Positions 1 to 11,362 of a DNA stretch of 64,000 bases are shown in pieces. Under the pieces are notes generated by a model, which had not been told where the DNA came from, ran no database searches, and saw only the letters and a list, made by a program, of their open reading frames with translations. The position numbers were made by a program, and so were the translations under genes. Location of the stretch: contig JALQBC010000022.1 of NCBI GenBank assembly GCA_023375675.1, forward strand, positions 124,001-188,000, read 5' to 3'. The stretch comes from Cytospora piceicola (lineage: Eukaryota; Ascomycota; Sordariomycetes; Diaporthales; Cytosporaceae). Numbering within the stretch: the first letter of the stretch is position 1; every line of letters begins with the position of its first letter.

Positions 1-1799
1 ATTGTCTGCAGGTTATTTTGACAGAATAGAACGTCCTATGATCAGGTCAAGATATGTAGGGAGGGAGGTACGCAGAATCGGATTGCTGGTGAGATGATGG
101 ATTCGAGGAAAACCGAGGGTTGTTTTGTTGTTCCAAGAATCGACAGCTAAAGTTGAGTTGCGTAGCCCGCGAAGAAGAGGGAAGGGTAGGAAATGAAAGG
201 TAGTTGGCAAAGAAGGTGCAAATGCAGGTGCAAGTGCAAGTTCGCATGCAGGTGCAAGTGCAGGTCGGCAGGAGTAGCTGACGAGTCGAGCTGAATGAAG
301 TGTTGGAGGGCCTAATGATACAGTAAGGGAAGAAGAGGAGGCCTTGTTGGCCCTTGGCGTCGAAAACAGGTAGCGCCGAGTCCAGGTCAAACAAACCCAA
401 GCGAAGGATGGGATCTCGCGCCTGAAGGGTCGGGGTCCTCTCTGCGGAGACTTGACAAAGGAGAAAGATTAAATTTGGTTCACAGGATAATCCGTGCTGA
501 CAGAGAAATGAAGAGCCAGATATCCATTCGGTCTGAATGGTGGCCTAGGTATCGAAAACGGGTATCTAAAGTAGGTAGGGAGATTGGTGTAGGTACCTAG
601 TGATGATGATGATGATGTTGATGAATAATGTGGAAGGAGGAAAGAGAAGCAAAGCATGTTACGGCCGCCACGGTCGGAGATTGGTTGGTTTGTCAGTCAG
701 TGTCAAGTTGGCGTCAAAGTGTCAGTCGGGCTCAATCCAATTGGGTATTGGGCTGCAGGCTTGATGGATGGACAGGGAAAGAAGGCTGGGGAAAGCAGCT
801 AACTAAGAAATGCAAGCACGCACGTACCTGCCCGCCGCAAAGGTACGTCGATGTGCCGCATACACAGTAAAAGGAATCATCGTCAAGTACCTATCTAGGT
901 ACTGATATGTATACAGTACATGGCATCTGTCCGGCTTATGTCAGCAGCATTGAAACCGTTTCCAGATCCCGAGGTCTCGACTCCTGCAGATCTGACCGTC
1001 CGCTTTCATGCCTTGAAGGACCCTCCGCCATGATTTGCATCCATCCATCCATCCATCCCCCTCATTGTTCTGCGCGCCTCTTCTTGATCATAAAGATGCA
1101 CAGTAATTCCTTGTGAATTCAAGTGCATTGGCCCGGGTCGGTGTATGAAAGAAGAAACCTATCGCTTTGGTTCAGCATGTCCCGTGCGACGCCGGACATG
1201 GACGAAGAGTGCCTGGGTGCCTAGGTAGCCAGATACATATGACGGTACATATTTACCTAGGTAGGTACGTACAAACGGAGGACTTGGCCCGGATGCCTAG
1301 GTACCTACAGTAGGTACCAAGGTAGTTTCGTAGCCACAATCAGGTCGGCACCGATTCGGCGACTAGCGCGGCTGGGGCGGCAAACGCCTGCTAATTTGGT
1401 GGGGTCCCAAAGCTGCTGCAGCCAGAGTTAAATTTTGATGGCATCAGTCCTGTCAGTCAGTGTATTGGCAGGCTGGCAGGCATGGTCAGAAACAGCTACT
1501 GGCATACTAATCCGTACTGTATGATAGCTTCAACTTGGACAGTCTTTAAAGCCCTGTTGCAGCTACCTCTAGGTGATTCACCTTCCATCCTTCTGCGCCT
1601 CACCGTCGGCCCCCACCCTTGTGAACCTGTACCTTACCTAGGTACTCAAATATCTACCTAGGTATCTACCTATTTAGGTACTGTATCGAAAAGACACTGA
1701 TGGCCAGACCGTAATTGTCTCGGTCGATCGCGCATACATTGCCTCTTTGGCTGCAAGGGGCAGGTCCCATTATCAATCGGGGATCACACGAGAAGAACG
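1..1799. other. intergenic, no gene supported
   Basis: No convincing gene is seen. Short open frames exist on both strands, but they are low-complexity (for example Cys/Thr repeats from a GCAGGTGCAAGT-like repeat near 220-265) and show no family resemblance. The stretch holds a GAT microsatellite near 601-620 and a dense cluster of TACCTAGGTA palindromes and their variants at about 1218-1330 and 1635-1680. The right end is probably promoter and leader of the aminopeptidase gene. Confidence 0.6.
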
Positions 1800-2306
1800 A
1801 TGGAGTCTTTATCGTATTGCCTGCGGTTACTAGCGGCACCGGCATGCAATTCCATGTCCAAGTCCAAGTTCATATCAGCATCATCGCTGCTGCCGCTGTC
1901 ACCCGTTGCTATCGCTGCTGGTAAAATCTGGCGCCATCTTGGCTCTGGTCCAACTTCTCCTTTTGGCTCTTACTCTTCTTTTACCACAACAACATCCTCG
2001 CCGCTAAACCGTTGGAACTGTGCTCCTCCAAATCGACAACTTGGGATCAGACTGTTCTCCAGTCGAGTCTTGCCAAACCCGCTGTGGCACGCTTCCACCT
2101 TCTCCAGCCACGGGTGTCGGTCCCTGACTCTAGCTTACTCGTTCCCTGAGCCTCTTCAGCCCTGCAGCCGACCATCCCCACATTCAACGTTAACTTCTAC
2201 GCGGGGTCACGCAACCTGTGCTCTGGCAGCAGAAGGCCTTCTTGGATCTCTCCCAACAATAACAACAAACACTCCAAACACGACCAACATCTCCAACGCC
2301 GCAAAC

Positions 2307-5142
2307 ATGGCTGACAGAGACCTCTTGCCTGATACCTTCAAGGCCGACCATTACGACCTGAAGCTCACAAATCTTGACTTCAAGGATTGGTCCTACAATG
2401 GCTCTGTAACGTACGAAATTTGTTCCCCATCCTGTCCCTAACCCCGCCCCCACCCCCTCCCTCCCTTGCCACACATCATGACTATTTCTCGAAAACAGCA
2501 ACCGCGCTGAACATTCAATTGCAGTATTACGGGCAACATCACCAAGCCTGCCAAGGAGATTGTCATCAATTCTCTCGAGCTCAATCTCAGGAACGTCAAG
2601 GTCACTGCCGAATCGTCCAAGTCCAGCTACTCATGGAGCTCATCCAAAATCAGCTACGATGAGCGGGCCCAGCGTGCAACCATTGCCTTTGACGCCGAGT
2701 TGCCTGCATCCAAAGCTACCCTGACGATTGACTTCGATGGCGTTATTAACCACGACATGGCTGGCTTCTACCGGTCTCAGTACAAGCCCGCTGCTCCGGC
2801 TGCAGACTCCGTGCCCCGTGACGACGAATTCCACTACATGCTGAGCACCCAGTTCGAAAGTACCGATGCTCGACGTGCTTTCCCTTGTTTTGATGAGCCA
2901 AACCTCAAGGCCACTTTCGACTTCGCCATTGAGATCCCGACTGATCAGGTTGCCCTGTCCAACATGCCAGTCAAGGATATCAAGCCCACCACCGACGGCA
3001 AGCAGCTTGTGTCTTTTGAGAAGACCCCCATCATGAGCACCTACCTGCTCTGCTGGGCGGTTGGAGATTTTGAGTATGTCGAGGCTTTCACTGAGCGCCG
3101 GTACAACGGCAAACAGCTACCTGTGCGCGTGTACACAACCCGTGGTCTTAAAGAGCAAGGACAGTGGGCCCTGCAGCATGCCCCGAAGATCATCGACTTC
3201 TTCTCGGATGCCTTTGACATCGAATACCCGTTGCCGAAGAGTGACATTTTGGCTGTTCACGAGTTCACCCACGGCGCAATGGAAAACTGGGGTCTGGTGA
3301 CCTATCGCCTGACTGCCATCTTATTCGATGAGGAGAAGTCAGAGGCTCGTTTCCGCAACCGGGTCGCCTACGTTGTTGCCCATGAGCTTGCTCACCAGTG
3401 GTTTGGCAACCTGGTAACCATGGACTGGTGGGATGAGCTCTGGCTGAACGAGGGCTTCGCCACATGGGCTGGTTGGTTGGCGATCGACCACCTGCACCCG
3501 GATTGGGAAGTCTGGCCACAGTTCATCAATGTGGAGTTCGAATCCGCCTTGAAACTCGATGCTCTCCGCTCTTCTCATCCCATCCAGGTTCCTGTCCGTG
3601 ACGCACTTGAGATCAACCAGGTTTTTGATGCAATCAGCTATCGGAAGGGATGCTCAATCATCCGGATGCTTGCCAACCACCTTGGTGTCAAGACCTTCCT
3701 CAAGGGCGTTTCCATCTACTTGAAGAAGCACACTTACGGTAACGCTAAGACTGTGGCACTGTGGGAAGCCCTGAGTGAGGCCTCTGGAAAGGACGTCTTG
3801 TCAATCATGAAGCCATGGATCGAGAAGATTGGCTTCCCCGTCTTGACCGTTGCCGAAGAACCTGGTCAGGTCACCATCAGGCAGTCACGTTTCCTCTCCA
3901 CGGGCGACGTCAAGCCTGAAGATGACACCACGACTTGGTGGGCTCCTCTGGTCTTCGAAGGCAAGGCTGGCGCTCAAGGTGTCCAGCCTCTGGCCTTGAC
4001 CACCAAGGAAGACACCATCCGTGATGTCAATGATGACTTTTATCTGATCAACAAGAATGCAACAGGCTTCTATCGGGTCAATTACCCTCCACAGAGGCTG
4101 CAAAAGCTCGGCACGCAATTGGATCGACTCACCACGGAAGACAAGATTTTCATTGCTGGCTCAGCCGCTGACTTGGCTGTATCCGGCAATGGTACCACTC
4201 CCGCACTCCTGTCTTTCATTCAGGGCTTCAACAATGAAGTCCACTACCGCGTCTTGAGCCAGGCTCTAGATTCCATCAACGCTATCAAGTCCATCTTTGG
4301 CGATGACGACTCGATCAAGTCGGGTTTGGAGAAGTTCACGCTCCGCCTCATTGATAATGCTTTGAAGAAGGTGGGCTGGGAAATTCCCGCTGGTGAAGAC
4401 TTCAACACCAGCTTGTTGCGCAAGCGCCTGCTTCTCGCAGCTGGTACCAACGGCCATTCAGAGTAAGTGGACATTGTTAATTGCATTCCGGTTGGGACTG
4501 TCGAGTATACTGATTGTACACAGCGTCACTGATGAGGCTTTGAAACGCTACGCCACCCACTTTGCTTCACCCAAGGACAACCCCCTGCACGCCGATCTTC
4601 GAACACCCATCTACCGTGCGGCAGTCAAGTCCGATCCCGCCGGCACGACCGCCTTCCTCAAGGACCAGTGGTACACTACAGACGCCGTCGACGGAAAGGA
4701 AGTATGCCTGACCACTCTTGGCAATTGCACTGATGAGTCCATCATCACGTCCACCCTTATTCCCTTCCTCTTCAACCTCTCTCCACCGGCACACGCGAAG
4801 GACTCCGTTCCGGCCGGTGATGTTCATTACCTCGCGAGCACGTTGGCTTCCAACCGCGTTGCCCGCCCTCTCTTATGGAAGTTCGTCAGGGAGAACTGGG
4901 CGCAGGTCGAGAAGAAGCTGGGTGGAAATCCCATCATTCTGGACCGCTTCGTCGGTGTCTCCCTGAGCAAGTTCACGACCTTCAAGGATGTGGAGGACAT
5001 CGATGAGTTCTTCAAGGACAAGGACTGCACAGCCTTTGCTCGGACGCTGGAGACGGCTAAAGATACTGTTAGGGTACGGGCCGCGTACAAGGAGAGGGAT
5101 GCGGCGGTGCTGAAGGAGTGGCTGGCTGCCAATGGTTATTAA
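2307..5142 (+). CDS. APE2: M1-family zinc aminopeptidase (Ape2/Aap1-like)
   Basis: This metallopeptidase removes N-terminal residues from peptides. Two introns (2411-2524 and 4463-4523) leave an 886-residue protein, close to yeast Aap1/Ape2. The exopeptidase motif GAMEN is at residues 285-289. The zinc site HELAH is at 321-325, with the third ligand Glu344 exactly 18 residues after the second His, and the transition-state Tyr is at 407 (SYRKG). The C-terminal ERAP1-like helical domain runs to the end. I chose the ATG at 2307 because it starts the conserved MADRDLLPDTFKADHYDL block. However, the same frame stays open upstream to an ATG at 1800, encoding an Arg/Ser-rich, acid-poor extension of 169 residues that may be a mitochondrial presequence. 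The gene is convergent with the 2EXR gene, 162 bp away. Family assignment is firm; choice between the APE2 and AAP1 names is inferred. Confidence 0.95.
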
Positions 5143-5304
5143 GCACCGTGAGTAATATGCCTTGCAGAGCAACAAAAATATTGAAAATAAGGGCACGTTG
5201 GAGTAAGGCAATTTCTCAATTACAATCAACATGGCCGTGTGTTCGAAGGTACAGCAGCTATGTTCAGTGAGACTTTCACATTGGGAGTGTTTTTTTTCTG
5301 TACT

Positions 5305-6465
5305 TCACACGTCCTTATGACTGCTGGTTTGACGTCCACACCCGCAACTCAACGCCATTGAACTATCCAACCCAGCAGCCTCCTCGTCCTCAGCAATGAG
5401 CACCCTTATACCTTTAAAACTCACTTCCTTTCTCACGGCCCCTTCGTCATCACCCATATAATTGCCTTGCTGCATTCTCACTACTTCGCTGAACGCCTCC
5501 GCAAACACAAACCCCGGGTGCCTCTCCCCCCAACCCAGCTTTTCGAGTTCAAAGACCTCCCGCCATATTTTCCCCACGCCATGAAACACATCTGGCTCCC
5601 TCCGGCTCTCCTTGTCCCATGCTGCTTCTTCCTCGGCATCACCAACGTCACCACCACCAAAGCCAAACACCTTCCGATACAACCCCCCATCTCTACTTCC
5701 CACCAGCCCCCCCACCCCGACGCCGCCGTTGCTACAACGCCCCGCGCAGTAGTCCACCAGGTACAGCACCTCCAGGTCGTTCTGCAGCACACAGGCCAGG
5801 TACGCGACGTCCTGCAGCAGGTCGCCCCGCGCGCGGCCCAGGTCCGGCCACAGCTGCGAGACGTCGATGGCGACCCTCCTGGCGCGGTGCAGCGCCGAGG
5901 CCAGGGCCCCGCTCCAGATGCCCTCGAACGCGGCGCTGACGGGGCCGGCGAGCCGGCCGCCGCCGGGGAAGCGGAAGGCCGGGGGGACGAAGCGGAGGTG
6001 GAGGACGTCCTGGGCGTTGTGGTAGGTGATGGCCCGCCCGCCCGGCAGGTGGATGGTGTTGAGGTCTTCCTTCCGGGCTGTCGTTGTTCTCTGGAGGGTG
6101 TTGGCCGAGTCTATGCAGGCTGCCCGGAGGCTGTCCTGGAAGGTGTACATTGACGGGTTGGCGCGGAAGTGGGCGCCCTGTGTCGTGATGGCCGTGGGTG
6201 TTTCGGGGTGTCTAAGTTCTGTGTTGAGTGTGTCTAGGTAGAGTGTGTCGTCGGCTTCTTCTAGATATATGGTGTCTCTTTTGGACGGCCCATGGTCCTG
6301 GTTTTGGTTCGAGGCACAGTTTGGACCGGTTGATACTGGTGAAGAGGGTACACAGACGTCAAATATGTGCATGGATGGGAGTGTGGCCCCTGTTGACTCC
6401 CATATCTGCAGTTGGATCTCGGGTGGGAGGTCTGGGAAACGAGGGAAGTGTTTAGCTACTTGCAT
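5305..6465 (-). CDS. 2EXR-domain protein
   Basis: A 386-residue single-exon protein. Residues 7-20 (FPRFPDLPPEIQLQIWE type) match the start of the fungal 2EXR domain, an F-box-like helical module found in many lineage-specific and heterokaryon-incompatibility-associated proteins. Further typical features are the THxxN..DVLHLRF block in the middle and a segment VAIDVSQLWPDL followed by a hydrophobic helix. The biochemical role of the family is unknown; protein interaction is the usual assumption. The start is the first ATG (6465), directly before the domain; the four codons upstream are open but begin with TTG. It is the first of two 2EXR genes in the window, and both lie tail-to-tail with a conserved housekeeping gene. 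The central part is GC-rich, which creates long shadow frames on the other strand. Confidence 0.85.
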   Translation of the reverse strand: MQVAKHFPRFPDLPPEIQLQIWESTGATLPSMHIFDVCVPSSPVSTGPNCASNQNQDHGPSKRDTIYLEEADDTLYLDTLNTELRHPETPTAITTQGAHFRANPSMYTFQDSLRAACIDSANTLQRTTTARKEDLNTIHLPGGRAITYHNAQDVLHLRFVPPAFRFPGGGRLAGPVSAAFEGIWSGALASALHRARRVAIDVSQLWPDLGRARGDLLQDVAYLACVLQNDLEVLYLVDYCAGRCSNGGVGVGGLVGSRDGGLYRKVFGFGGGDVGDAEEEAAWDKESRREPDVFHGVGKIWREVFELEKLGWGERHPGFVFAEAFSEVVRMQQGNYMGDDEGAVRKEVSFKGIRVLIAEDEEAAGLDSSMALSCGCGRQTSSHKDV

Positions 6466-7612
6466 CTTGTTTCTCAAGTGCTTATACCAACAGTTTCAGG
6501 AGTTAAATAATCAAATTCGGTAATTCTGGACTTTCTTTTCGACCAAGCTATTGCCACGACTAAATATTCAATACGATTCAAACGCTATTAGACTACGAGG
6601 ACTGTAAAGGTATCAGGTCTACAGCACTATATATACAACCAAAGATATCCAGGATTGGGCACTGGGAAGGTCCGTCTGGCCTGGAGCCTGGGGAGAGTTC
6701 CGAATATTTGATCATGACTAGGCGTTACTGGGTTGCTCGATCCCAGGCAAGAGATCCTCATCCTCTGCATGGTGGGTATCGTGAAGTATATAATAAGGTT
6801 AAACTTGAGTTTTGGGGGGGTGGGAAGAAAAGTGTTGGCTGTGAGGTGTTGGTTCCAAAAATAGTAACAGGTCAGCCTTATGGTCGAAACCACAACATCG
6901 GGGCGCCGGCCCCAATCTGAGCCTTGTTTACACTGGCTTGGAGGAGGAAGGTCTCCGGAAAAGCGTTTCAAACGTGTTTGTCATTGTCTGCTGGATCTTC
7001 ATATAAAGTTGTTTCAGTGGGGCCGTTCTTTGCACGCAAGCGACATCTGGAGCAACAAACAACATTGCATGTGAACTTATGATGCCCCTCTCCCCACCCC
7101 CAAACTTCCACATTTCACATGCAGGGCTGGTACCTAGGTATAACAGGAAATAAACCCGGAAGAATCGGTTCAAAAAGCCGTTTATGGCCTTCCAAGTTTC
7201 CAATGCTATAAGCACAAACACATGTTCCCGCTCGTCATGCAGGGGAGGGGTCTTTTGTGACGTCAGCCGGTGGTGACGTTTTTGCTTGGAAACTCAACGA
7301 CATTTCCAACTTCACTATCATAAAGTCTCACTCAACCCACGAATGTAAACGACATTGAAAGAATCTCATTGTAGTCACCTGTCGGGAAGAACGCCACATA
7401 TATTCAAGTGCATATAAATAGAGGGCGGAGAATCAGTTGAACAGTAAGCATTGCACACGGTGTGACCCGGCTCTGACCCTACATATGTAACCATGTCGAG
7501 TAACCGACCACATGCTGATCACCCACCAAGACTACTGTCCATAATCACAAGAGAAGACAAGAAGAAAGCTGCCCCACCACCCTAGCCAGCTCCACTTGAC
7601 TAGTACGCCAAT
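6466..7612. other. intergenic, promoter-like
   Basis: No gene is supported. One exact TACCTAGGTA palindrome lies at 7131-7140. The interval separates two divergently transcribed genes, so it presumably contains both promoters. A TATA-like TATAAATAGAGG lies at about 7414-7426, roughly 190 bp before the NTF2-like start codon. Confidence 0.5.
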
Positions 7613-8089
7613 ATGCCTGCGGGAAACAGCAACTCGATATCCGAGAGCAACAGCAGGGCAGCCAGGGACTGTGAGACCCTCCTCTGGCGAGCCCTCTGCG
7701 ACGAGCCCAACTCGGCCCTGGAATACATCGAGCCAGACTGCGTCATCATGAACCCCCTGATCGACCCGGAGAGGTCCCACGAGGCCCTGTCGGCCAAGAC
7801 ATCGCCGTCGCTCTCCGAGGCCCTGGAGCAGCTGGCAGACTCGGGCCACCACTGGACGAGCTACAAGATGCACAAGCACGACCCGGAGCCGGCCATCGCC
7901 GAGGTCGAGATGATGGCGGTGCAGATCATGTACAGGATCACTCTGATCCGGGAGAGGAGGAAGCACCACCAGCAGGGCGAGGAGGGTAAACCTGACCTCC
8001 AGAGTGTGGATGCGTTCTGTACGAGTACTTGGAGGCAGGGGGCGGGTGGAGACTGGAAGTTGTGTTCGCAGTCGTTGGTGCCAGTTTAG
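7613..8089 (+). CDS. NTF2-like / SnoaL-like (DUF4440-type) small protein
   Basis: A 158-residue single-exon protein with the layout of the NTF2-like cone fold. An N-terminal helix (DCETLLWRALC) is followed by a DCVIMNP strand, an SEALEQL helix, a Trp-Tyr segment, and then a run of beta strands that finishes in the typical TSTWRQGAGGDWKLCSQS. Members are often small-molecule binders or isomerases, but several fungal ones have no known reaction, and I see nothing that identifies a substrate. The ATG at 7613 sits just before the conserved helix and no in-frame ATG precedes it. The third codon position is strongly G/C-biased, unlike the AT-richer flanks, which supports real coding. It stands alone, with no operon-like neighbours. 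Confidence 0.75.
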   Translation: MPAGNSNSISESNSRAARDCETLLWRALCDEPNSALEYIEPDCVIMNPLIDPERSHEALSAKTSPSLSEALEQLADSGHHWTSYKMHKHDPEPAIAEVEMMAVQIMYRITLIRERRKHHQQGEEGKPDLQSVDAFCTSTWRQGAGGDWKLCSQSLVPV

Positions 8090-9634
8090 GCTGCAAGTGA
8101 TCCGACGTAGTGCTGGGGTGCGGACAGAGACGCTACCTAGGTGTAGTCTGAATCCTGAAGGGTTCAGACTTCGTGGAATGTTTACGATGTCTCAAGGCCA
8201 GCACTGTCGGACACATGGATGCATGATACCAGATCGTGAGATTTAAGAAGTTTGCTCAAGTGCTACTACTGTCATAACTCTTGACCGTCCAAAAGAAATC
8301 ACCCATAGCTTAGCTGGAAGTATAATCACTAATATGACCGCTCATAGTTGATAGGAAGATATGCAGGTGTAGATTTCAAAACAAAGTTTCGTTCACAGAT
8401 TTACTTTGGCACCGTGTTATACCACTTCTGCTCTGGAATCCGCCGACTGGCTCCCTTGAGGTACTCAGAGTCCACAATGCCTGCCGTCAACGCGAACCTC
8501 TTGAACCGATTATTGTCAGGGTAGCAAAGTAATCAAGGATTTAGCATATAAAAGACACAAGCGGGGCATGCCTCTTGACGAATGACCTAGATACCATCCT
8601 AGCAATAGCGTGTTTCGTCACTGTGAAAAGCGACAACAAGCCCAGTTGTAGGGGTATACCACAAGGACACCCGGAGCCCCACGGGGAGAGGCATGGGGAC
8701 ACGATAGACGTCATCTCGAGTTTCAGATCAAACCCTTTGTGCGGCTTCAAGCGCGGCTCGACGAGATTCAAGACGGGCGTAACCAGGCGCAACCACGCAA
8801 ACCACCTGAGGAACTTGACGCTCATCCTGAACAAGCAGCCCCCCCCCCAAGGTGCCCCCTGCCCAGCCAAGAGGCAGCGGCACATGCGCCGATGTGCATC
8901 GGGCTGGGCCTTGGCTCTGACGACTCCGATGTTGATCCCGGTGGGGCTGAAGACGGTGACGGGTCCGTCAATGGTGTTGTCGGGGGCCGACCAGACGCGC
9001 AAGCTTACGTAGCGCGCGCGTTAACGGGCGACCAGGACATGGTTGCTGACCATGTGGACGAGCAGGCTCGGGTAGGGGAATATCCTGGTGCGGGCGTGCT
9101 TTGGGGCGGTCGAGTATACAGAGTGCTAGGCGATGAAGGGTAGTAGATGGCGATGCAATAGAGTATTTCGGCCTCTGGGCCGTAGTATGTGAGGGCGGAT
9201 TGGAGATATGGCAGCCCATACATCTGTAGACCTTCGGCCTCGGGGTTGGAGCCTGATGGTATCATGGTCGAATTCACGGCGACGGACATGTCGCAGGGGA
9301 GGTGGATCGTTGATAAACGAATAGCCGCGGGAGATTAGAGAGATGAGGAGACCTGCAGCTTTCCTGAACGGAAGATCGTTTGCTTGAATTATAGTTGGGA
9401 GACGCATCAATCCCAAACAGACAACCTTGGAAGCCAACCAAGGGTCACCAATCAACGTCCGCGCGTGTGTAAACAACAGTCCAACCACGGCCGTCAAGAT
9501 TCTGACAGCTCACCCGGGATAAACAATGTGAATCGGAGTACCAATTAGTGAGTAGAAGGTGAATCGGTTATGAATCCTAATGCGGCACAGTACGTCAGGA
9601 GCGGCCGCCTTGCATAGAAACAAGATCCGAGAGG
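8090..9634. other. intergenic with a coding relic
   Basis: No intact gene is supported. The right part (about 8700-9300, minus strand) holds a broken coding-like stretch described separately. A C-homopolymer of 10 lies near 8840. No palindrome repeats of the CTAG family are present apart from a variant at about 8138. Confidence 0.5.
8700..9292 (-). pseudogene. possible degraded coding sequence, family unknown
   Basis: On the minus strand, one frame from about 9290 reads SVAVNSTMIPSGSNPEAEG and continues to ALTYYGPEAEILYCIAIYY near 9145. The protein-like character then moves to another frame (FPYPSLLVHMVSNHVLVAR, about 9084-9028). After a TAA stop at about 9025 that second frame continues as RVWSAPDNTIDGPVTVF near 9000-8950. 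Balanced amino-acid composition across two frames, separated by a frame change and a stop, suggests an inactivated gene. I do not recognise the family, and introns could explain part of the pattern. Boundaries are approximate. Confidence 0.35.
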
Positions 9635-11362
9635 TCATGCTAAAGCTTCCTCGGAAGAGGACTGCTGCAGGACACTGGTGCTGCCTGAGTTGCCTTTGCG
9701 CCTGGTATCCTGCTTCCGGATCTGCTTCTCGTCCCATTTCACCGGGACGCCCAAGCTGGGACCCCAAGTGCCCGCTGCCTTCATTTGCTTTGCTTCTTTC
9801 GTCCTAGCTTCCTTCCTCTCGTGTTTGGCATCCTTGATTTCATCCCACTTGTCGGTAGGGCAGGGCCTTGCAGTATTGAGACTGATTGCCAGTGCGGTCA
9901 AATACAACCTAGGGCCAACATCCAGGGCGCTGGTGCGTTCTGCGTCAACTGTCGCGTCGATAAGTCTCGTGTTAAGACTGTTGGCTGATACGGTTGTTAT
10001 GTCCTGCATCCAACCCCAAAGGTGACAGGACCGGTTGTATGACCGGTCTAGCTTCTCCCAGACCTGAGCTGCCACTGGAGGCAATTTGCCGGCCTCTATG
10101 AGCGCTGCATAGTCGTGGTGGTTGAAGTCCTCCTCGCTGACGACTCGAATCGGCAATGGAAGGTCGTCAGGAACCGGATAGGTAGAAAGCTTCTTGAACT
10201 CCTCCACCAATTCTTCCCGTTTTGACTCGTCGCGGCCAAAAACAAGCGCAGCGCGAGCCTTTGTATCTTCCGTTCCCAGGTCATTCACCACATTCTGGAA
10301 TTCTCGGTAGACCTCCTGCGTACACTCTAATTGCCTTCCGCTCAAAGCTGCGTAGGCATGCTGCAACCTGACACCAGGAGCGTGTACTTCATCCTCGATG
10401 TGGCAGAAGGTCTGCTTAGAGTACCACTCCTTCGGCTCAATTTGGGCGTGTGCGATGTCAGAGACCAGCGAGAGAAGTACGGTCAGCTCCATGTTCAAGG
10501 TTGGCGTCAGCCGGTCCAAGTTGGTGTCTCTGAACCAATTCTGAAAGACTATGTCCAATGGAGGGACGGGAATTTGTAAGAAGGCGCTGTTCGCGCAGTC
10601 CACAAGGATCTCGACGTCTCCTTGGTTCTTCTTCGAGGTGCCCAGGCTGCGGATCCTGTTGAGCAGCTTGTCGATTGCCTCAACACGCCCTTCAGTGATA
10701 CCTGGCAGAACGAGGCGTAGCCGCGGAATGCGAGTATTGCAGCGATTCGACCTTGCAGCTTTGACGAGCTGGGTTGTAATTTTGACAATACCGATGCCAG
10801 TGTTTTCATCGTCGCTACTGTCTGAGTCTTCCGAGTCGTCTGGGTGCCAACCCTCTTGGGCCATTTGGTAGACCAGTTTCTTCTCTGTCACGATGGATAC
10901 CTTGATCCACTCCGTGCCATTCCTTACCACCGCATCCACCATCTGGCCCAGTTTCGAGGCCTTATCGCTGAACCGCCGACGAAATGCTAAGAGGCCATGG
11001 GCACGCTTGATCGCGTCCCATTGCTCCTGGTAAGAGTTTAATCCACAGCCCATGATGACAGCAATGTCCTTGTTGTCTTTCTCCTCCCTGCTGATAGCGT
11101 CTTCGCCATCGTTGGTTTTCGACTGAATGCTCGCCCTTGCCTTTATGATGCGCTGGACCGAGTTTTTCGTACCCTTGACGGATATGAGAAAATCGTGGAG
11201 GCCAGGCAGAGGATCTGCCAACTCCCTCCTTTCTAGCCGAGTTGCAGCTGCTACTCTTCGCTTCCAAGCGGCACTCAGCTCATCAAGTTCCCCTATCAAG
11301 ACATCTATGCTGTCGATCGTGGCACGTCCGAGGACAGTCACATGATCGTCTTCATTGTCCAT
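9635..11362 (-). CDS. DUF1308 protein (C7orf25/UPF0415 homologue)
   Basis: A 575-residue single-exon protein. Three blocks match the DUF1308 family, whose human member is C7orf25. These are the N-terminal helical pair (IDVLIGELDELSAAWKRR), the DAVVRNGTEWIKVS block (human: DVVANGGHTWVKAIG), and the C-terminal domain with LNMELTVLLSLVSDIAHA and CTQEVYREFQNVVNDLG, after which the human and fungal proteins both carry an ERAAVL-like helix. The family is widely conserved but uncharacterised. The C-terminal part has been proposed to have a PIN-nuclease-like fold, which I cannot test here. A Ser/Asp acidic stretch (DDSEDSDSSDDE) forms a linker. The C-terminal tail is Lys-rich and probably disordered. 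The start ATG at 11362 is the first in the frame. It is convergent with no close neighbour. Confidence 0.82.
   Translation of the reverse strand: MDNEDDHVTVLGRATIDSIDVLIGELDELSAAWKRRVAAATRLERRELADPLPGLHDFLISVKGTKNSVQRIIKARASIQSKTNDGEDAISREEKDNKDIAVIMGCGLNSYQEQWDAIKRAHGLLAFRRRFSDKASKLGQMVDAVVRNGTEWIKVSIVTEKKLVYQMAQEGWHPDDSEDSDSSDDENTGIGIVKITTQLVKAARSNRCNTRIPRLRLVLPGITEGRVEAIDKLLNRIRSLGTSKKNQGDVEILVDCANSAFLQIPVPPLDIVFQNWFRDTNLDRLTPTLNMELTVLLSLVSDIAHAQIEPKEWYSKQTFCHIEDEVHAPGVRLQHAYAALSGRQLECTQEVYREFQNVVNDLGTEDTKARAALVFGRDESKREELVEEFKKLSTYPVPDDLPLPIRVVSEEDFNHHDYAALIEAGKLPPVAAQVWEKLDRSYNRSCHLWGWMQDITTVSANSLNTRLIDATVDAERTSALDVGPRLYLTALAISLNTARPCPTDKWDEIKDAKHERKEARTKEAKQMKAAGTWGPSLGVPVKWDEKQIRKQDTRRKGNSGSTSVLQQSSSEEALA

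Noticed and set aside
8303..8340. Possible tRNA-like TAGCTTAGCTGGAAGT segment
   Set aside because: No acceptor stem, anticodon arm or T-arm consensus in the expected positions.
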